A DNA stretch of 27,395 bases, from the IMG/VR virus record IMGVR_UViG_3300031951_016915, positions 1 to 27,395 of that record; one strand, given 5' to 3'. A model generated the notes under the pieces. The model was not told where the DNA came from, made no database searches, and worked only from the letters and a program-made list of their open reading frames with translations. Origin of the DNA: a virus. Made by a program: the position numbers and the translations under genes. Shown piece after piece: positions 1-10,107 of this stretch (its first letter is position 1; the number at the start of each line of letters is the position of its first letter).

Positions 1-2
1 GT

Positions 3-944
3 GGACAACGCTTAACTCAGGAAAGTATTATTCATGTTAATAAAACCATAAATAATGAATTAGGTACTAATAAACAACATATTTGTATTAGTGACACTGA
101 TTCTATGTATATTGTGTTAGGTGATTTGATTAAATATAGATACCCAAATCTTAAATCTGAAGGCAAAAATGATAAAATACTTGAACTAGCTCATGAAATA
201 CAAACATATTCAAATGATTACCTAAACAGTTTAAGTAAATGTCTATTCAATATTAAACCAGATACTCACTATTTCCAGCTAAAACAAGAAGTAATATGCG
301 CTGGTGTGCTTACAACAGGTAAACGTCGTTATGCAATGTATGTAACTAATAAGGAAGGTGTGCCTGTTGAAGAACTAGATATGAAAGGACTTGAATTAAT
401 GAAGTCCAATATGAATAAACTGTTTAAATCATTTGGGGAACAGTTGATTAAAAACATATTGTTTGGCAAAAATAAGGTAGACATTGATACAGACATAATT
501 GAGTTTTATAAAACACTTAAAACACTAGATCCAAGACAATTAGGTAAACCAATGGGTGTTAAACATATGGGTTCATATTACATACCACCTAGAGCAGGAG
601 AAATGTTTAGTTCATTTAAAACAGGTGCACCTGCAAATACTAAAGCAGCTGTTCGTTATAATGATTTATTACGTTTTAAAAAACTAGATACTAAATTTGA
701 ATCTATTATTGAGGGTGATAAAATATTCATTATTAATCTAAAACCCAATGTTTATAAATTAGAAACAATAGGTTTACCAAATGCTAAGGTACCTGATGAA
801 ATAGAAAAATTTGTTAAGGAATTTATTGACATAGATGAAATTTTTGAATCATTATTGTTAAATAAATTGAAGGAACTATATAAAGATTTAAGTTGGCAAT
901 TCCCAGCATTAAATGAAAATATAGGTAGATTTTTTAAATTCTAG
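3..944 (+). CDS. 43: DNA polymerase, family B (T4 gp43-like), C-terminal part; 5' end outside window
   Basis: This is the replicative DNA polymerase; only its last 313 codons are present and the reading frame is open to the window edge. Bases 90-104 encode SDTDS, the motif C metal-binding signature of family B polymerases. About 75 codons later KRRYAMYV matches the KxY motif of the palm/thumb. The C-terminus ends in a hydrophobic IGRFFKF peptide, placed like the clamp-binding tail of T4 gp43 and RB69 polymerase, and the next gene encodes the clamp. The exonuclease domain and motifs A and B must lie upstream. An internal ATG at 105 is not a credible start because the conserved DTDS lies before it. 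The family call is firm; the clamp-binding role of the tail is inferred. Confidence 0.93.
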   Translation, partial: GQRLTQESIIHVNKTINNELGTNKQHICISDTDSMYIVLGDLIKYRYPNLKSEGKNDKILELAHEIQTYSNDYLNSLSKCLFNIKPDTHYFQLKQEVICAGVLTTGKRRYAMYVTNKEGVPVEELDMKGLELMKSNMNKLFKSFGEQLIKNILFGKNKVDIDTDIIEFYKTLKTLDPRQLGKPMGVKHMGSYYIPPRAGEMFSSFKTGAPANTKAAVRYNDLLRFKKLDTKFESIIEGDKIFIINLKPNVYKLETIGLPNAKVPDEIEKFVKEFIDIDEIFESLLLNKLKELYKDLSWQFPALNENIGRFFKF

Positions 945-978
945 TTTGCCTATATTAATTTTTATTATTATATTATAA
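945..978 (+). promoter_or_regulatory. Predicted promoter for the sliding clamp gene
   Basis: TTTGCCT (945-951) is followed after exactly 17 bases by TATATTATAA (969-978). The same arrangement and spacing recur at five other gene starts in this window. It resembles the Bacteroidota primary-sigma promoter (TTTG near -33, TAnnTTTG near -7). The clamp ATG lies only 2 bases after the downstream element, so the transcript is predicted to start at or next to the ATG. Confidence 0.6.
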
Positions 979-980
979 TT

Positions 981-1712
981 ATGATACATAAACTAACATT
1001 ACAAAGTATTATTTCAAAATACCATCTTAATGGTATGATTGAATCAGTAAAATGGTCTATAAAAGATGAAGTGTTAAGTATTAGGTTTATGTTGCCTACT
1101 CGAGACATGATTGGTGAACTTGAATTTAAAGGACTAAAACTAACAGATACTGAACTAGCTATTTTTAATACTAGTCAACTAAATAAATTAATTGGTATAA
1201 CACAAGGTGATTTATTGTTAGATGTTAATAAACAAGGTGGTATAGCTAATAGATTAATTATTCAAGATAACCAATATAATCTAACTTACGCTTTAGCTGA
1301 TACATTATTGATTGGTAAAGTAGGTACTGTAGAAGAACCTTTCCATCATAATGTAGGGACAATACTTTATAATGAACAAATAACAGCCTTAATTAAAGCT
1401 AAATCAGCTTTACCTGATACAAATCATATATTACTTGTTACTGATAATGACTTTAATGGTGATACAATATTAAATTTTATTTTAGGTGATAATGGTGAAT
1501 TTTCAAACAAAATAACATACTCAATTCAATCTACTGTTAACTCTCCAGTAAATTTACCATTTGACGCAGATACATTTAAAGAAATATTAAGCGCCAATAA
1601 AGACGCAGAAAATGGAGAATTATACATTTTTGATGGTGGATTAATGAAACTCCATTTTAACTATGATGATATGTTAAAAACAACATATTATATGGTAAGA
1701 AAACAAGAATAA
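981..1712 (+). CDS. 45: DNA polymerase sliding clamp (T4 gp45-like)
   Basis: The 243-residue product is close in length to T4 gp45 (228 residues), the trimeric ring that tethers the polymerase to DNA and, in T4, also activates late transcription. No short catalytic motif exists for this family. The call rests on size, position directly after the polymerase and before the clamp-loader genes, an N-terminal helix followed by strand-rich sequence, and the C-terminal stretch around LPFDADTFKEIL (residues 193-204), which matches the last repeat of phage clamps. It has its own predicted promoter immediately upstream, with almost no leader. It is separated from the clamp-loader gene by about 2.6 kb of inserted genes, including the chaperonins. 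Confidence 0.8.
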   Translation: MIHKLTLQSIISKYHLNGMIESVKWSIKDEVLSIRFMLPTRDMIGELEFKGLKLTDTELAIFNTSQLNKLIGITQGDLLLDVNKQGGIANRLIIQDNQYNLTYALADTLLIGKVGTVEEPFHHNVGTILYNEQITALIKAKSALPDTNHILLVTDNDFNGDTILNFILGDNGEFSNKITYSIQSTVNSPVNLPFDADTFKEILSANKDAENGELYIFDGGLMKLHFNYDDMLKTTYYMVRKQE

Positions 1713-1713
1713 A

Positions 1714-1747
1714 CTTGGCTCTCCAATAAACATTTGTTATATTTATA
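1714..1747 (+). promoter_or_regulatory. Predicted promoter upstream of 1768 gene and groES-groEL
   Basis: CTTGGCT (1714-1720), 17 bases, then TATATTTATA (1738-1747). It has the same spacing as the other five members of this promoter family. The next ATG is 20 bases downstream, leaving room for a short leader ending in AAAAGTTATG. It probably drives the 1768 gene and, by read-through, groES, groEL and the clamp-loader genes, since no terminator is visible between them. Confidence 0.65.
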
Positions 1748-1767
1748 TCATATTAAAAATAAAAGTT

Positions 1768-2109
1768 ATGGACATAGAATTATTTAAAACTGCCACTTTA
1801 ATTAAAGATCCAGCAATTGAACCTTATTTTATCGCTAAAGATAGTAACTCATATACTTTATGGGAAGCATGTGTGACAAATGAAAGTACTAAACCAAAAC
1901 GTGGTAGAAAAAAAGTTATTACTGATGAAAATAGAAATAAAGTAACTTACAAATCACATGGCTATTATACTCAGTTTGAAAATTGTTTAAATGGAATAGC
2001 TAAATTGAAAATTAACCACACTAAAAACTATGACACCATCAAGACATATGTTGATGAGTTTAAACGAGTTAAAGATGAATTAAACCAAATTATTAATACA
2101 GGATTATAA
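1768..2109 (+). CDS. Hypothetical protein with a basic RGRKK patch
   Basis: A 113-residue protein I do not recognise by function. A basic stretch KPKRGRKK (residues 43-50) resembles an AT-hook core and may contact DNA. The second half is predicted helical and has the pattern YYTQFENCLNGIAKLKI, followed by a charged helix (KTYVDEFKRVKDELNQI). It is the first gene after a predicted promoter and lies 2 bases before groES, so it is probably co-expressed with the chaperonin pair. Its size and context suggest a small phage accessory or replication-associated protein, but nothing in the sequence decides that. Confidence 0.8.
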   Translation: MDIELFKTATLIKDPAIEPYFIAKDSNSYTLWEACVTNESTKPKRGRKKVITDENRNKVTYKSHGYYTQFENCLNGIAKLKINHTKNYDTIKTYVDEFKRVKDELNQIINTGL

Positions 2110-2111
2110 TT

Positions 2112-4073
<1,962 letters not shown>

Positions 4074-4074
<1 letters not shown>

Positions 4075-4319
4075 TGACTGAAACAGTAGAAAAAAATATA
4101 TTGATAGCTGAGCGTGTTCCGCCTGGTGATCAATGGAAAATGGGGGATACAGTGTATCCCTCATTAATTGAAATGCTTAACGCTTTTCATAAAAGGGCTG
4201 CTGGAAAATATAAAGCGTATAGATTAGAACCATCAGCTGGTGTAGTATACGCTATTACAGAATCAATACAAGAAGTACCTCAACCTAAAAAATACGACCT
4301 ATACGGAGACTATGACTAA
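4074..4319 (+). CDS. Hypothetical protein between groEL and clamp loader
   Basis: An 81-residue protein of unknown function. The start overlaps the groEL stop (TAATG) and the end overlaps the clamp-loader start, so it is read within the same message. It is mixed-charge with no signal peptide, membrane segment or cysteine motif. The stretch WKMGDTVYPSLIEMLNAFHKR (split by a turn) suggests one helix followed by strands near AYRLEPSAGVVYAIT. The tight coupling on both sides supports it as a real gene. Confidence 0.7.
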
Positions 4320-5226
4320 AAAACATACTATACTAAATGAAAAATATAGACCAGATACTTTAGATGGTTATGTTTGTAGAGATGAAGATAAAGTTAAATT
4401 CCAAGAATTTATTGATAACCAAGATATTCCTCATCTCTTGTTTGCTGGTAAACCAGGTGCAGGTAAAACTACATTAGCTAAAATATTAGTTAAAAATATT
4501 AACTGTGATTATCTTTATATTAACGCTACAGACGAAAGATCGATAGATGTTATGAGAGATAAAGTAGGAGCGTTTGCAGCAGCAGGTTCATTTAAACCAC
4601 TTAAAATAGTAATATTGGATGAAGCAACCCATATACTTCAAGCATCACAAGTAATATTACTTAATATGATGGAAACGTTTAGTTTAAATACTCGTTTTAT
4701 TCTAACAGGTAATTACCCAGAAAGATTAATTGAGCCACTTAGAAGTAGATGTCAGGAATTTGATTTACAGCCTCCATCTAAAAAAGTAATCGCTAAACAC
4801 ATTGATGATATCTTAAATAAAGAAAACATAGAACATACAGTTGAAGATGTTGTTAATGTAGTTAAGAAATTTTATCCTGACTATAGAAAGATAATTAACA
4901 GCTGTCAGAAATATACTGTTAATGGAGTTCTGAAATTAGATAATTTATCAAGTGTAGATAGTGAATACAAAGAAAAAATAATAAATGAACTAAAAAACAA
5001 AGCATCAAAATCACTTACAAACATTAGACAGATAATAGCTGATAGTGAAGTAGAAGATTTTAGTGAGTTATTTAGATTTTTATTTGATAATATATCTGAG
5101 TATTCTAAAGGCAATGATGGAGCTATTATTATAGCAATAAGTGAACATCAATTTAATGCTAATTTTAGAGTAGACCAAGAAATAAACGCTATGGCTTTAA
5201 TAAGTAAAATACTACAAATAATATAA
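4312..5226 (+). CDS. 44: Clamp loader ATPase, large subunit (T4 gp44-like, RFC-type AAA+)
   Basis: A 304-residue AAA+ ATPase that opens the sliding clamp and loads it at primer-template junctions, working with the gp62-type subunit. It starts with the RFC box NEKYRPDTLDGY. Walker A is GKPGAGKT (residues 46-53), Walker B VILDEA (100-105), sensor 1 LTGN (131-134) and the SRC arginine-finger motif LRSRCQEF (143-150). The C-terminal third is the helical collar. The length matches T4 gp44 (319 residues). It overlaps the upstream gene by 8 bases and is 3 bases from the next. An 84-residue gene separates it from the gp62-like gene, whereas in T4 genes 44 and 62 are adjacent. Confidence 0.92.
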   Translation: MTKKHTILNEKYRPDTLDGYVCRDEDKVKFQEFIDNQDIPHLLFAGKPGAGKTTLAKILVKNINCDYLYINATDERSIDVMRDKVGAFAAAGSFKPLKIVILDEATHILQASQVILLNMMETFSLNTRFILTGNYPERLIEPLRSRCQEFDLQPPSKKVIAKHIDDILNKENIEHTVEDVVNVVKKFYPDYRKIINSCQKYTVNGVLKLDNLSSVDSEYKEKIINELKNKASKSLTNIRQIIADSEVEDFSELFRFLFDNISEYSKGNDGAIIIAISEHQFNANFRVDQEINAMALISKILQII

Positions 5227-5229
5227 ATT

Positions 5230-5484
5230 ATGCAACCACAAGAACAATTAAAAGTAAACATTGATTTAAAAAACACACAACCAGTATTATCAGAAAGTGG
5301 TAATCATGTATTCACAGAAGGTTTTGTATTAAGAAAAGTATCTAAATTTATCACAGGTACAACTGAAGATGGAGTTATCCCAGTTCCATGTTTTTATGAT
5401 GTTAAAACAGGTGAAATATTACTTGAGACATTACCTAAAGATTTAAGAACTGAATATGAGGAGTACCAAAAGTCAAGTAAGTAA
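5230..5484 (+). CDS. Hypothetical protein inserted between genes 44 and 62
   Basis: An 84-residue protein of unknown role. It has an N-terminal polar segment, a central strand-rich part (HVFTEGFVLRKVSKFI), a cysteine at PVPCFYD, and an acidic/basic C-terminal helix (RTEYEEYQKSSK). Its last 29 bases overlap the start of the gp62-like gene in another frame, so translation of the two is probably coupled. Its place between the two clamp-loader subunits suggests a link to the replisome, but no domain is recognised. Confidence 0.7.
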   Translation: MQPQEQLKVNIDLKNTQPVLSESGNHVFTEGFVLRKVSKFITGTTEDGVIPVPCFYDVKTGEILLETLPKDLRTEYEEYQKSSK

Positions 5485-5896
5485 TTTTACTATATTTGAC
5501 TGGCTCAAGGAGATTACATACAATAAATCTCCATGGAACAAGTTTTCAAATGAACAAATTAAAACATTTGAACCGTACATGATTAATCGTTTTTTAAGTA
5601 TGAGTTCTGATTACTTAGAATTGGTTAATTATGTACAAACTATTCCTTATACTGAGAAAGAAAAATATTATAAAATATATTGTGATTTACTTCCTAAGAA
5701 ACAATTTTGGTCAAAATACATTAAGTCAAATATTAAACAACCAAATAAAGACTTAATGAAATATCTAACAACATATTTTGAATGTTCAAGTAAAGAAGTT
5801 ACTGAATATTTAAATTTACTTAATGAAAATCAAATAAAAGATATATTATCTGATTTTGGTATTGATAATAAAGATATTAAAAAACTAATAAAATGA
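5456..5896 (+). CDS. 62: Clamp loader small subunit (T4 gp62-like)
   Basis: A 146-residue helical protein, probably the non-ATPase partner of the gp44-type ATPase. The pattern FDWLKEITYNKSPWNKF, the NRFLSM segment (residues 46-51), a middle section around LLPKKQFWSKYIK and the C-terminal DIKKLIK follow the layout I associate with clamp-loader small subunits of T4-like phages. T4 gp62 is longer (187 residues). The position soon after gene 44 supports the call. The ATG at 5456 is used because it is the only usable start before conserved residues. No catalytic motif exists to confirm it, so the assignment rests on context plus pattern. Confidence 0.65.
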   Translation: MRSTKSQVSNFTIFDWLKEITYNKSPWNKFSNEQIKTFEPYMINRFLSMSSDYLELVNYVQTIPYTEKEKYYKIYCDLLPKKQFWSKYIKSNIKQPNKDLMKYLTTYFECSSKEVTEYLNLLNENQIKDILSDFGIDNKDIKKLIK

Positions 5897-6147
5897 GAGA
5901 TAAAATTACAGAAGCAGTCATTGAAGATTTAAAATTAAGAAGTGAACGTGGTATTAAAAAATACAATACTACACTGTCAGAAAACAATAAAGATGATTTT
6001 ATGAATCATTTATATGAGGAGTTATTAGACGCTGCTCAGTATTGTAAAAAAGAAATGTCTATTATCCCAGCACTTCAAGAATTAATTTGTAGATTTCCCA
6101 ATGATCAAGAGTTAGGAGCTATAGTTAGAGAATTTTTTAAAAAATAA
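5893..6147 (+). CDS. Small MazG-like / phosphohydrolase-related protein
   Basis: An 84-residue helical protein whose start overlaps the previous stop (ATGA). The arrangement RSERGIKKYNTTL followed by a helix with EELLDAAQYCKKE (residues 43-55) is typical of small phage proteins related to MazG-type nucleoside triphosphate pyrophosphohydrolases, where an EExxD motif binds magnesium. Only one such helix is visible and the protein is short, so catalytic activity is not assured. If active it would trim noncanonical or excess nucleotides near the replication genes. The family call is moderate and the function is inferred. Confidence 0.6.
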   Translation: MRDKITEAVIEDLKLRSERGIKKYNTTLSENNKDDFMNHLYEELLDAAQYCKKEMSIIPALQELICRFPNDQELGAIVREFFKK

Positions 6148-6151
6148 TATT

Positions 6152-7096
6152 TTGGCTAAAGTACCTAAAATAGTAAAACAAATACAACAACAACAGTTAA
6201 CTGAGATAAACTATGCTTATCAACGTAGTATATCTTACAGTCAATTATCTATATATAATAGTTGTGCTCATAAATGGAAACTACAATATAGAGATGGAGT
6301 TGTTATTCCTTCATTTAGTATTCATACTATATTTGGAACTGCCCTACATGAAACTCTTCAACATTATTTAACTATTTTTTATGAAAAAAGTGGGACTGAG
6401 GCTGACAATTTAGATATTGAAGAATATTTTAAAACTAAATTTATTGAACAATACCAAATAGCTTTTAATAGTAATAATAAAACTCATTTTTCCTCATCTC
6501 AAGAATTAAGAGAATTTCATGATGATGGTTTAGAAATTATTAAATGGTTTAAAAAACACAAATCAGAATATTTTGGTAAACGAGGATGGTATTTAGTAGG
6601 ATGTGAAATCCCACTTGTAATCACCCCAGATAAACGTTATAAAAATGTGTTATACAAAGGATATTTGGATTTGGTACTATATCATGAACCTACTGAGACT
6701 ATTAAAATTATAGACATTAAAACATCAACTAGAGGATGGGGTGATAAAGAAAAGAAAGACGAACAAAAACAATATCAATTGATTCTATATAAAGAATTTT
6801 TAAGTAAACAATTTAATATAGATCCAGATAATATTGAGATAGAGTTTTTTATTGTTAAACGTAAAATATATACTGAATCTGAGTTTCCTCAAAAACGAGT
6901 TCAGTTATTTTCACCTCCATCAGGTAAAATTAAAACTAAAAAAGCAGTTAGTAGTGTTACTAGCTTTATTGAAGAAGTGTTTAATATAGATGGTACTTTG
7001 AAAGATAAAGAATATATAGCTAATCCTTCAAAATGGAATTGTTCTTATTGCCCATTTGCCTCTAAAAAAGAACTTTGTGATAAAAGTATACTTTAG
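6152..7096 (+). CDS. PD-(D/E)XK nuclease, RecB/Cas4-like with four conserved-pattern cysteines
   Basis: A 314-residue nuclease of the RecB/Cas4/AddB type. The sequence shows SYSQLSIYNSC (residues 28-38), a histidine in GTALHETL (His66), an acidic residue in YLDLV (Asp173), the core D-I-K (Asp188, Lys190) and a following Q-Y (207-208). Together these form the order H, D, D-x-K, Q-Y of this superfamily. One early cysteine (Cys38) and three late ones (Cys297, Cys300, Cys309) match the layout of the 4Fe-4S staple in Cas4 and AddB. The start is TTG at 6152, since no in-frame ATG lies before the conserved N-terminus. It probably processes DNA ends in replication or recombination; the exact activity is not known. 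Confidence 0.8.
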   Translation: MAKVPKIVKQIQQQQLTEINYAYQRSISYSQLSIYNSCAHKWKLQYRDGVVIPSFSIHTIFGTALHETLQHYLTIFYEKSGTEADNLDIEEYFKTKFIEQYQIAFNSNNKTHFSSSQELREFHDDGLEIIKWFKKHKSEYFGKRGWYLVGCEIPLVITPDKRYKNVLYKGYLDLVLYHEPTETIKIIDIKTSTRGWGDKEKKDEQKQYQLILYKEFLSKQFNIDPDNIEIEFFIVKRKIYTESEFPQKRVQLFSPPSGKIKTKKAVSSVTSFIEEVFNIDGTLKDKEYIANPSKWNCSYCPFASKKELCDKSIL

Positions 7097-7107
7097 TTGT
7101 TTTGTTA

Positions 7108-7117
7108 TATATTTATA
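7108..7117 (+). promoter_or_regulatory. Possible -7 promoter element (no matching upstream box)
   Basis: A perfect TATATTTATA, identical to the downstream element of the promoter family, sits 13 bases before the ATG at 7131. No TTTGGCT-like box is found 17 bases upstream, so this is either a weak promoter, a factor-dependent one, or chance in AT-rich DNA. Confidence 0.3.
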
Positions 7118-7130
7118 TACAAAATATGTT

Positions 7131-7313
7131 ATGGCAAAATCAGATAATCAAATATTAACATCTGTCAAAGTAGACAAGGATCTATTTGAACAGTTTAAAA
7201 TTCAATGTATTAAACACAAATTTTCATTACAAAAATTAACAGACAGAGTAATTGATTTGTATTTAAAAGATGAAACGTTTAGAAAATCAATTCATAATCA
7301 TCAAATAAAATAA
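7131..7313 (+). CDS. Small RHH-like protein, possible DNA-binding
   Basis: A 60-residue protein. Translation could formally be extended upstream to 7056, but that region overlaps the nuclease gene and codes for its shadow. The ATG at 7131 has the typical TTATGG context and follows a TATATTTATA element. The sequence ILTSVKVDKDLFEQFKIQC followed by a helix (KFSLQKLTDRVIDLYL) follows the strand-helix-helix pattern of ribbon-helix-helix proteins, as in 'xxVxVDxxLFxxFK..C'. It would act as a dimeric DNA-binding regulator. It sits at the junction between the replication genes and the glycan cluster. Confidence 0.65.
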   Translation: MAKSDNQILTSVKVDKDLFEQFKIQCIKHKFSLQKLTDRVIDLYLKDETFRKSIHNHQIK

Positions 7314-7318
7314 GTTAT

Positions 7319-8764
7319 ATGGAAGAAAAATTAGGTTATATTCCTCAAAAAGACAGAAAAAAGATACTCTTAATATGTGATGATATTAGAGTTCATTCTG
7401 GAGTAGCGACAGTAGCTAGAGAGTTAGTTGTAAATACAGCTCATCATTTTAATTGGGTAAATGTTGGAGGTGCTATCAACCACCCAGAAATAGGTAAACG
7501 ATTAGATTTATCTCAGGACACAAATGGCCATGCTGGTATAACAGACTCATCTGTTATAGTATATCCAGTTAATGGTTATGGAGATATAGGTTTGATTCGC
7601 CAATTATTACAAATTGAAAAACCAGATGCTATATTTTTAATCACTGATCCAAGATATTTTGTTTGGTTATTTAATATTGAAAATGAAATCAGAAAACAAA
7701 TTCCTATTATTTATTTAAATATATGGGATGATTTACCTGCACCTCATTATAATAAACCATACTATGAAGCATGTGATGCTTTATTAGGTATTTCAAAACA
7801 AACAGTTAATATCAATAAATTAGTTTTAGGTGATAAAGCTAAAAACAAAATTATTAAGTATGTACCTCATGGTTTAAATGAAAATATATTCAGACCATTA
7901 ACTGATCTTGATCCAGATTGGAAAGAATTTAATGTGTTTAGAAAAAATTTCTTTAAAGGTAAAGAATATGATTTTGTTTTGTTTTTTAATTCTAGGAATA
8001 TTAGACGTAAACAAATACCTGATACAATGATGGCGTTTAAATTATTTTTAGATAGTTTAACTCCAGAACAAGCCAAAAAATGTGCTTTAGTATTACATAC
8101 TGAAACAATAAGTGAACATGGAACTGATTTATTAGCTGTTAAGGAATTATTTTTTGATGGGTATGAGGATAATATTATTTTCTCAACTGACAAAAAAGAT
8201 CCTAAACATATGAATTTCTTATATAATTTGGCTGATGCTCAAATTTTATTAACTTCAAATGAAGGTTGGGGTTTAGCATTAACTGAAGCAATGTTAGCAG
8301 GATTACCAATAATTGCTAATGTAACTGGTGGTATGCAAGATCAAATGCGTTTTGAAAATGATAAAGGTAAATGGGTTGATTTTGACGCTAATGTTCCTTC
8401 AAACCATAGAGGCACTTATAAGAAACATGGCAAATGGGCGTTCCCAGTATTTCCAAGTAATATTTCAATTATGGGTTCACCTCCAACACCTTATATTTTT
8501 GATGATAGATGTCGTCCTGAAGATGCTACTGAACGTATCAAAGAATTATATGATATGTCTATCAGTGAGAGAGTAGAAAGAGGATTAGCGGGTAGAGAAT
8601 GGGCCACAAGTGATGAGGCTGGTCTTACAAGTGAAAAAATGGCTAATAGAGCTATTGAGGCAATAGATGAATTATTTGCTACTTGGAAACCAAGAGAAAA
8701 ATTTGAATTCATCAATACAAACGAAGTTAAAAAAAGAGTTTTAAACCATAAATTAATTTACTAA
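7319..8764 (+). CDS. Glycosyltransferase, GT4 family (GT-B fold)
   Basis: A 481-residue transferase that would move a sugar from a nucleotide donor to an acceptor in the cytoplasm. It begins with KILLICDDIRVHSGVA, the N-terminal Rossmann strand and glycine-containing loop. YVPHGLNENIF marks the domain boundary. The C-terminal donor-binding domain carries NEGWGLALTEAM with the EX7E pair at Glu315 and Glu323, followed by GLPIIANVTGG. No signal peptide or transmembrane helix is evident. It is the first gene of the sugar cluster, 5 bases after the small RHH-like gene and 2 bases before a second GT4. Donor and acceptor are unknown. Confidence 0.88.
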   Translation: MEEKLGYIPQKDRKKILLICDDIRVHSGVATVARELVVNTAHHFNWVNVGGAINHPEIGKRLDLSQDTNGHAGITDSSVIVYPVNGYGDIGLIRQLLQIEKPDAIFLITDPRYFVWLFNIENEIRKQIPIIYLNIWDDLPAPHYNKPYYEACDALLGISKQTVNINKLVLGDKAKNKIIKYVPHGLNENIFRPLTDLDPDWKEFNVFRKNFFKGKEYDFVLFFNSRNIRRKQIPDTMMAFKLFLDSLTPEQAKKCALVLHTETISEHGTDLLAVKELFFDGYEDNIIFSTDKKDPKHMNFLYNLADAQILLTSNEGWGLALTEAMLAGLPIIANVTGGMQDQMRFENDKGKWVDFDANVPSNHRGTYKKHGKWAFPVFPSNISIMGSPPTPYIFDDRCRPEDATERIKELYDMSISERVERGLAGREWATSDEAGLTSEKMANRAIEAIDELFATWKPREKFEFINTNEVKKRVLNHKLIY

Positions 8765-8766
8765 AA

Positions 8767-10107
8767 ATGAGTAAACCGTTATTTATAATAAGCTCTCCAT
8801 ATGATACTTATTCAGGTTATGGAGCGCGTAGTCGTGATTTAATAAAAGCAATTATTGAATTAGATAAGTATAATGTTAAACTAATTCCACAACGTTGGGG
8901 TGATTGTGCTTGGGGATTTTGTAAAGACAATCCTGAATGGAGTTTTTTATATAACTACAATTTAAATGCTCCTCAATTACCTAAACAACCTGAGATTTGG
9001 ATGCAAATAACAGTACCAAATGAATTTTCACCTGTAGGTAAATATAATATAGGTGTTACAGCAGGTATTGAATCTACAATTTGTGCTGCTGACTGGATTG
9101 AAGGCGCTAATAGAATGAATTTAACATTAGTATCATCTAATCACTCTAAACAAGTATTTCAGAATAGTAAATTTGAAAGACGTAATAAACAAACAAATCA
9201 AGTTGAAGCTATCATTGAATTGAAAAAACCAGTAGAAGTATTATTTGAAGGAGCAAATACTGATGTTTATAAAATATTAGAAAATATTCCTCAAAATGAT
9301 ATAACTAAAACTTTAGATGGTATTAAAGAAGACTTTTCTTATCTATTTGTAGGACATTGGATTAATGGTGATATAGGTGAGGATAGAAAAAATGTTGGGT
9401 TGTTAATTAAAGCGTTTTTTGAAACATTTAAAAACAAATCTAAAAAACCATCTTTAGTATTAAAAACATCAAGTGCTGTTTCTTCATATGTTGATAGAGA
9501 AATTATACTAAACAAAATTCAACAAATTAGAGACACAGTGGACTCTAAAAACTTACCAAATGTTTATTTACTACATGGTGAATTTACAGATGAGGAAATG
9601 AATCAGATATATAATCATCCTAAATTAAAAGCAATGGTTAGTTTAACCAAAGGTGAAGGTTTTGGTCGCCCATTACTTGAATTTAGTTTAGTTAAAAAAC
9701 CAATCATAGTAACTAATTGGAGTGGTCATATGGATTTCTTAAATTCAGAATTTGTTAAAGCAATTAACGGTGAGTTAAAAAATGTTCATCCAAGTGCTGC
9801 TAATCAATTCTTATTACAAGAATCACAATGGTTTAGTCCATATTATAATGAAGTAGGTAATGCTCTTAAGGATATGTTTGAAGATTATAAAAATTATATT
9901 GATGGAGCTAAACGTCAAACATATAGAAGTAAAAGTGAGTTTAATTGGGAGAAAATGAAAGATAAAATTGATTCATTATTTGTCCAATATATTCCTGAGT
10001 TTCCTAAAGAAGTACAAATAAAATTACCTTCATTAAAGAAAACCAGTATTTCTGATTTAAAGAAAATAGAACTACCAAACCTTAAAAAAGTAGAATCAAA
10101 TGGATAA
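8767..10107 (+). CDS. Glycosyltransferase, GT4-like (GT-B fold)
   Basis: A 446-residue transferase with an N-terminal SSPYDTYSGYGARSRDL, the glycine-rich acceptor-domain loop. The C-terminal domain has GEGFGRPLLEF with the EX7E pair at Glu297 and Glu305, followed by KKPIIVTNWSGHMDFL, as in the GT4 donor site. The last 35 or so residues are a basic tail with a repeated LKK pattern (PSLKKTS, DLKKIELP, NLKKVES), absent from typical family members and perhaps an interaction tail. Its stop overlaps the next gene (ATGGATAA). It is paired with the preceding GT4, but the two are too different to be a recent duplication. Confidence 0.85.
   Translation: MSKPLFIISSPYDTYSGYGARSRDLIKAIIELDKYNVKLIPQRWGDCAWGFCKDNPEWSFLYNYNLNAPQLPKQPEIWMQITVPNEFSPVGKYNIGVTAGIESTICAADWIEGANRMNLTLVSSNHSKQVFQNSKFERRNKQTNQVEAIIELKKPVEVLFEGANTDVYKILENIPQNDITKTLDGIKEDFSYLFVGHWINGDIGEDRKNVGLLIKAFFETFKNKSKKPSLVLKTSSAVSSYVDREIILNKIQQIRDTVDSKNLPNVYLLHGEFTDEEMNQIYNHPKLKAMVSLTKGEGFGRPLLEFSLVKKPIIVTNWSGHMDFLNSEFVKAINGELKNVHPSAANQFLLQESQWFSPYYNEVGNALKDMFEDYKNYIDGAKRQTYRSKSEFNWEKMKDKIDSLFVQYIPEFPKEVQIKLPSLKKTSISDLKKIELPNLKKVESNG

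Noticed and set aside
7055-7090. TTTGCCT box followed by TAAAAGTATA
   Set aside because: The spacing is 19 rather than the constant 17, the downstream element does not fit, and the box lies within the nuclease coding sequence.
6152-7096. CRISPR-associated Cas4 and a nearby CRISPR array
   Set aside because: No repeats with regular spacers and no other cas genes are seen in the window. The cysteine layout also fits AddB-type and phage nucleases.
7056-7130. N-terminal extension of the RHH-like protein
   Set aside because: The extension overlaps the end of the nuclease gene and has a hydrophobic, Tyr/Phe-rich shadow sequence. The ATG at 7131 has the usual start context.
7867-8193. Open frame on the minus strand inside the first GT4 gene
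   Set aside because: It lies wholly inside a gene with clear GT4 motifs, has Ser/Leu-rich shadow composition and no start signal. The other minus-strand frames (4905-5114, 8491-8715, 10186-10437, 27104-27367) fail for the same reasons.
8328-8576. Second + strand frame within the first GT4 gene
   Set aside because: It overlaps the EX7E-containing C-terminal domain of a well-supported gene and has no independent start context or recognisable sequence.
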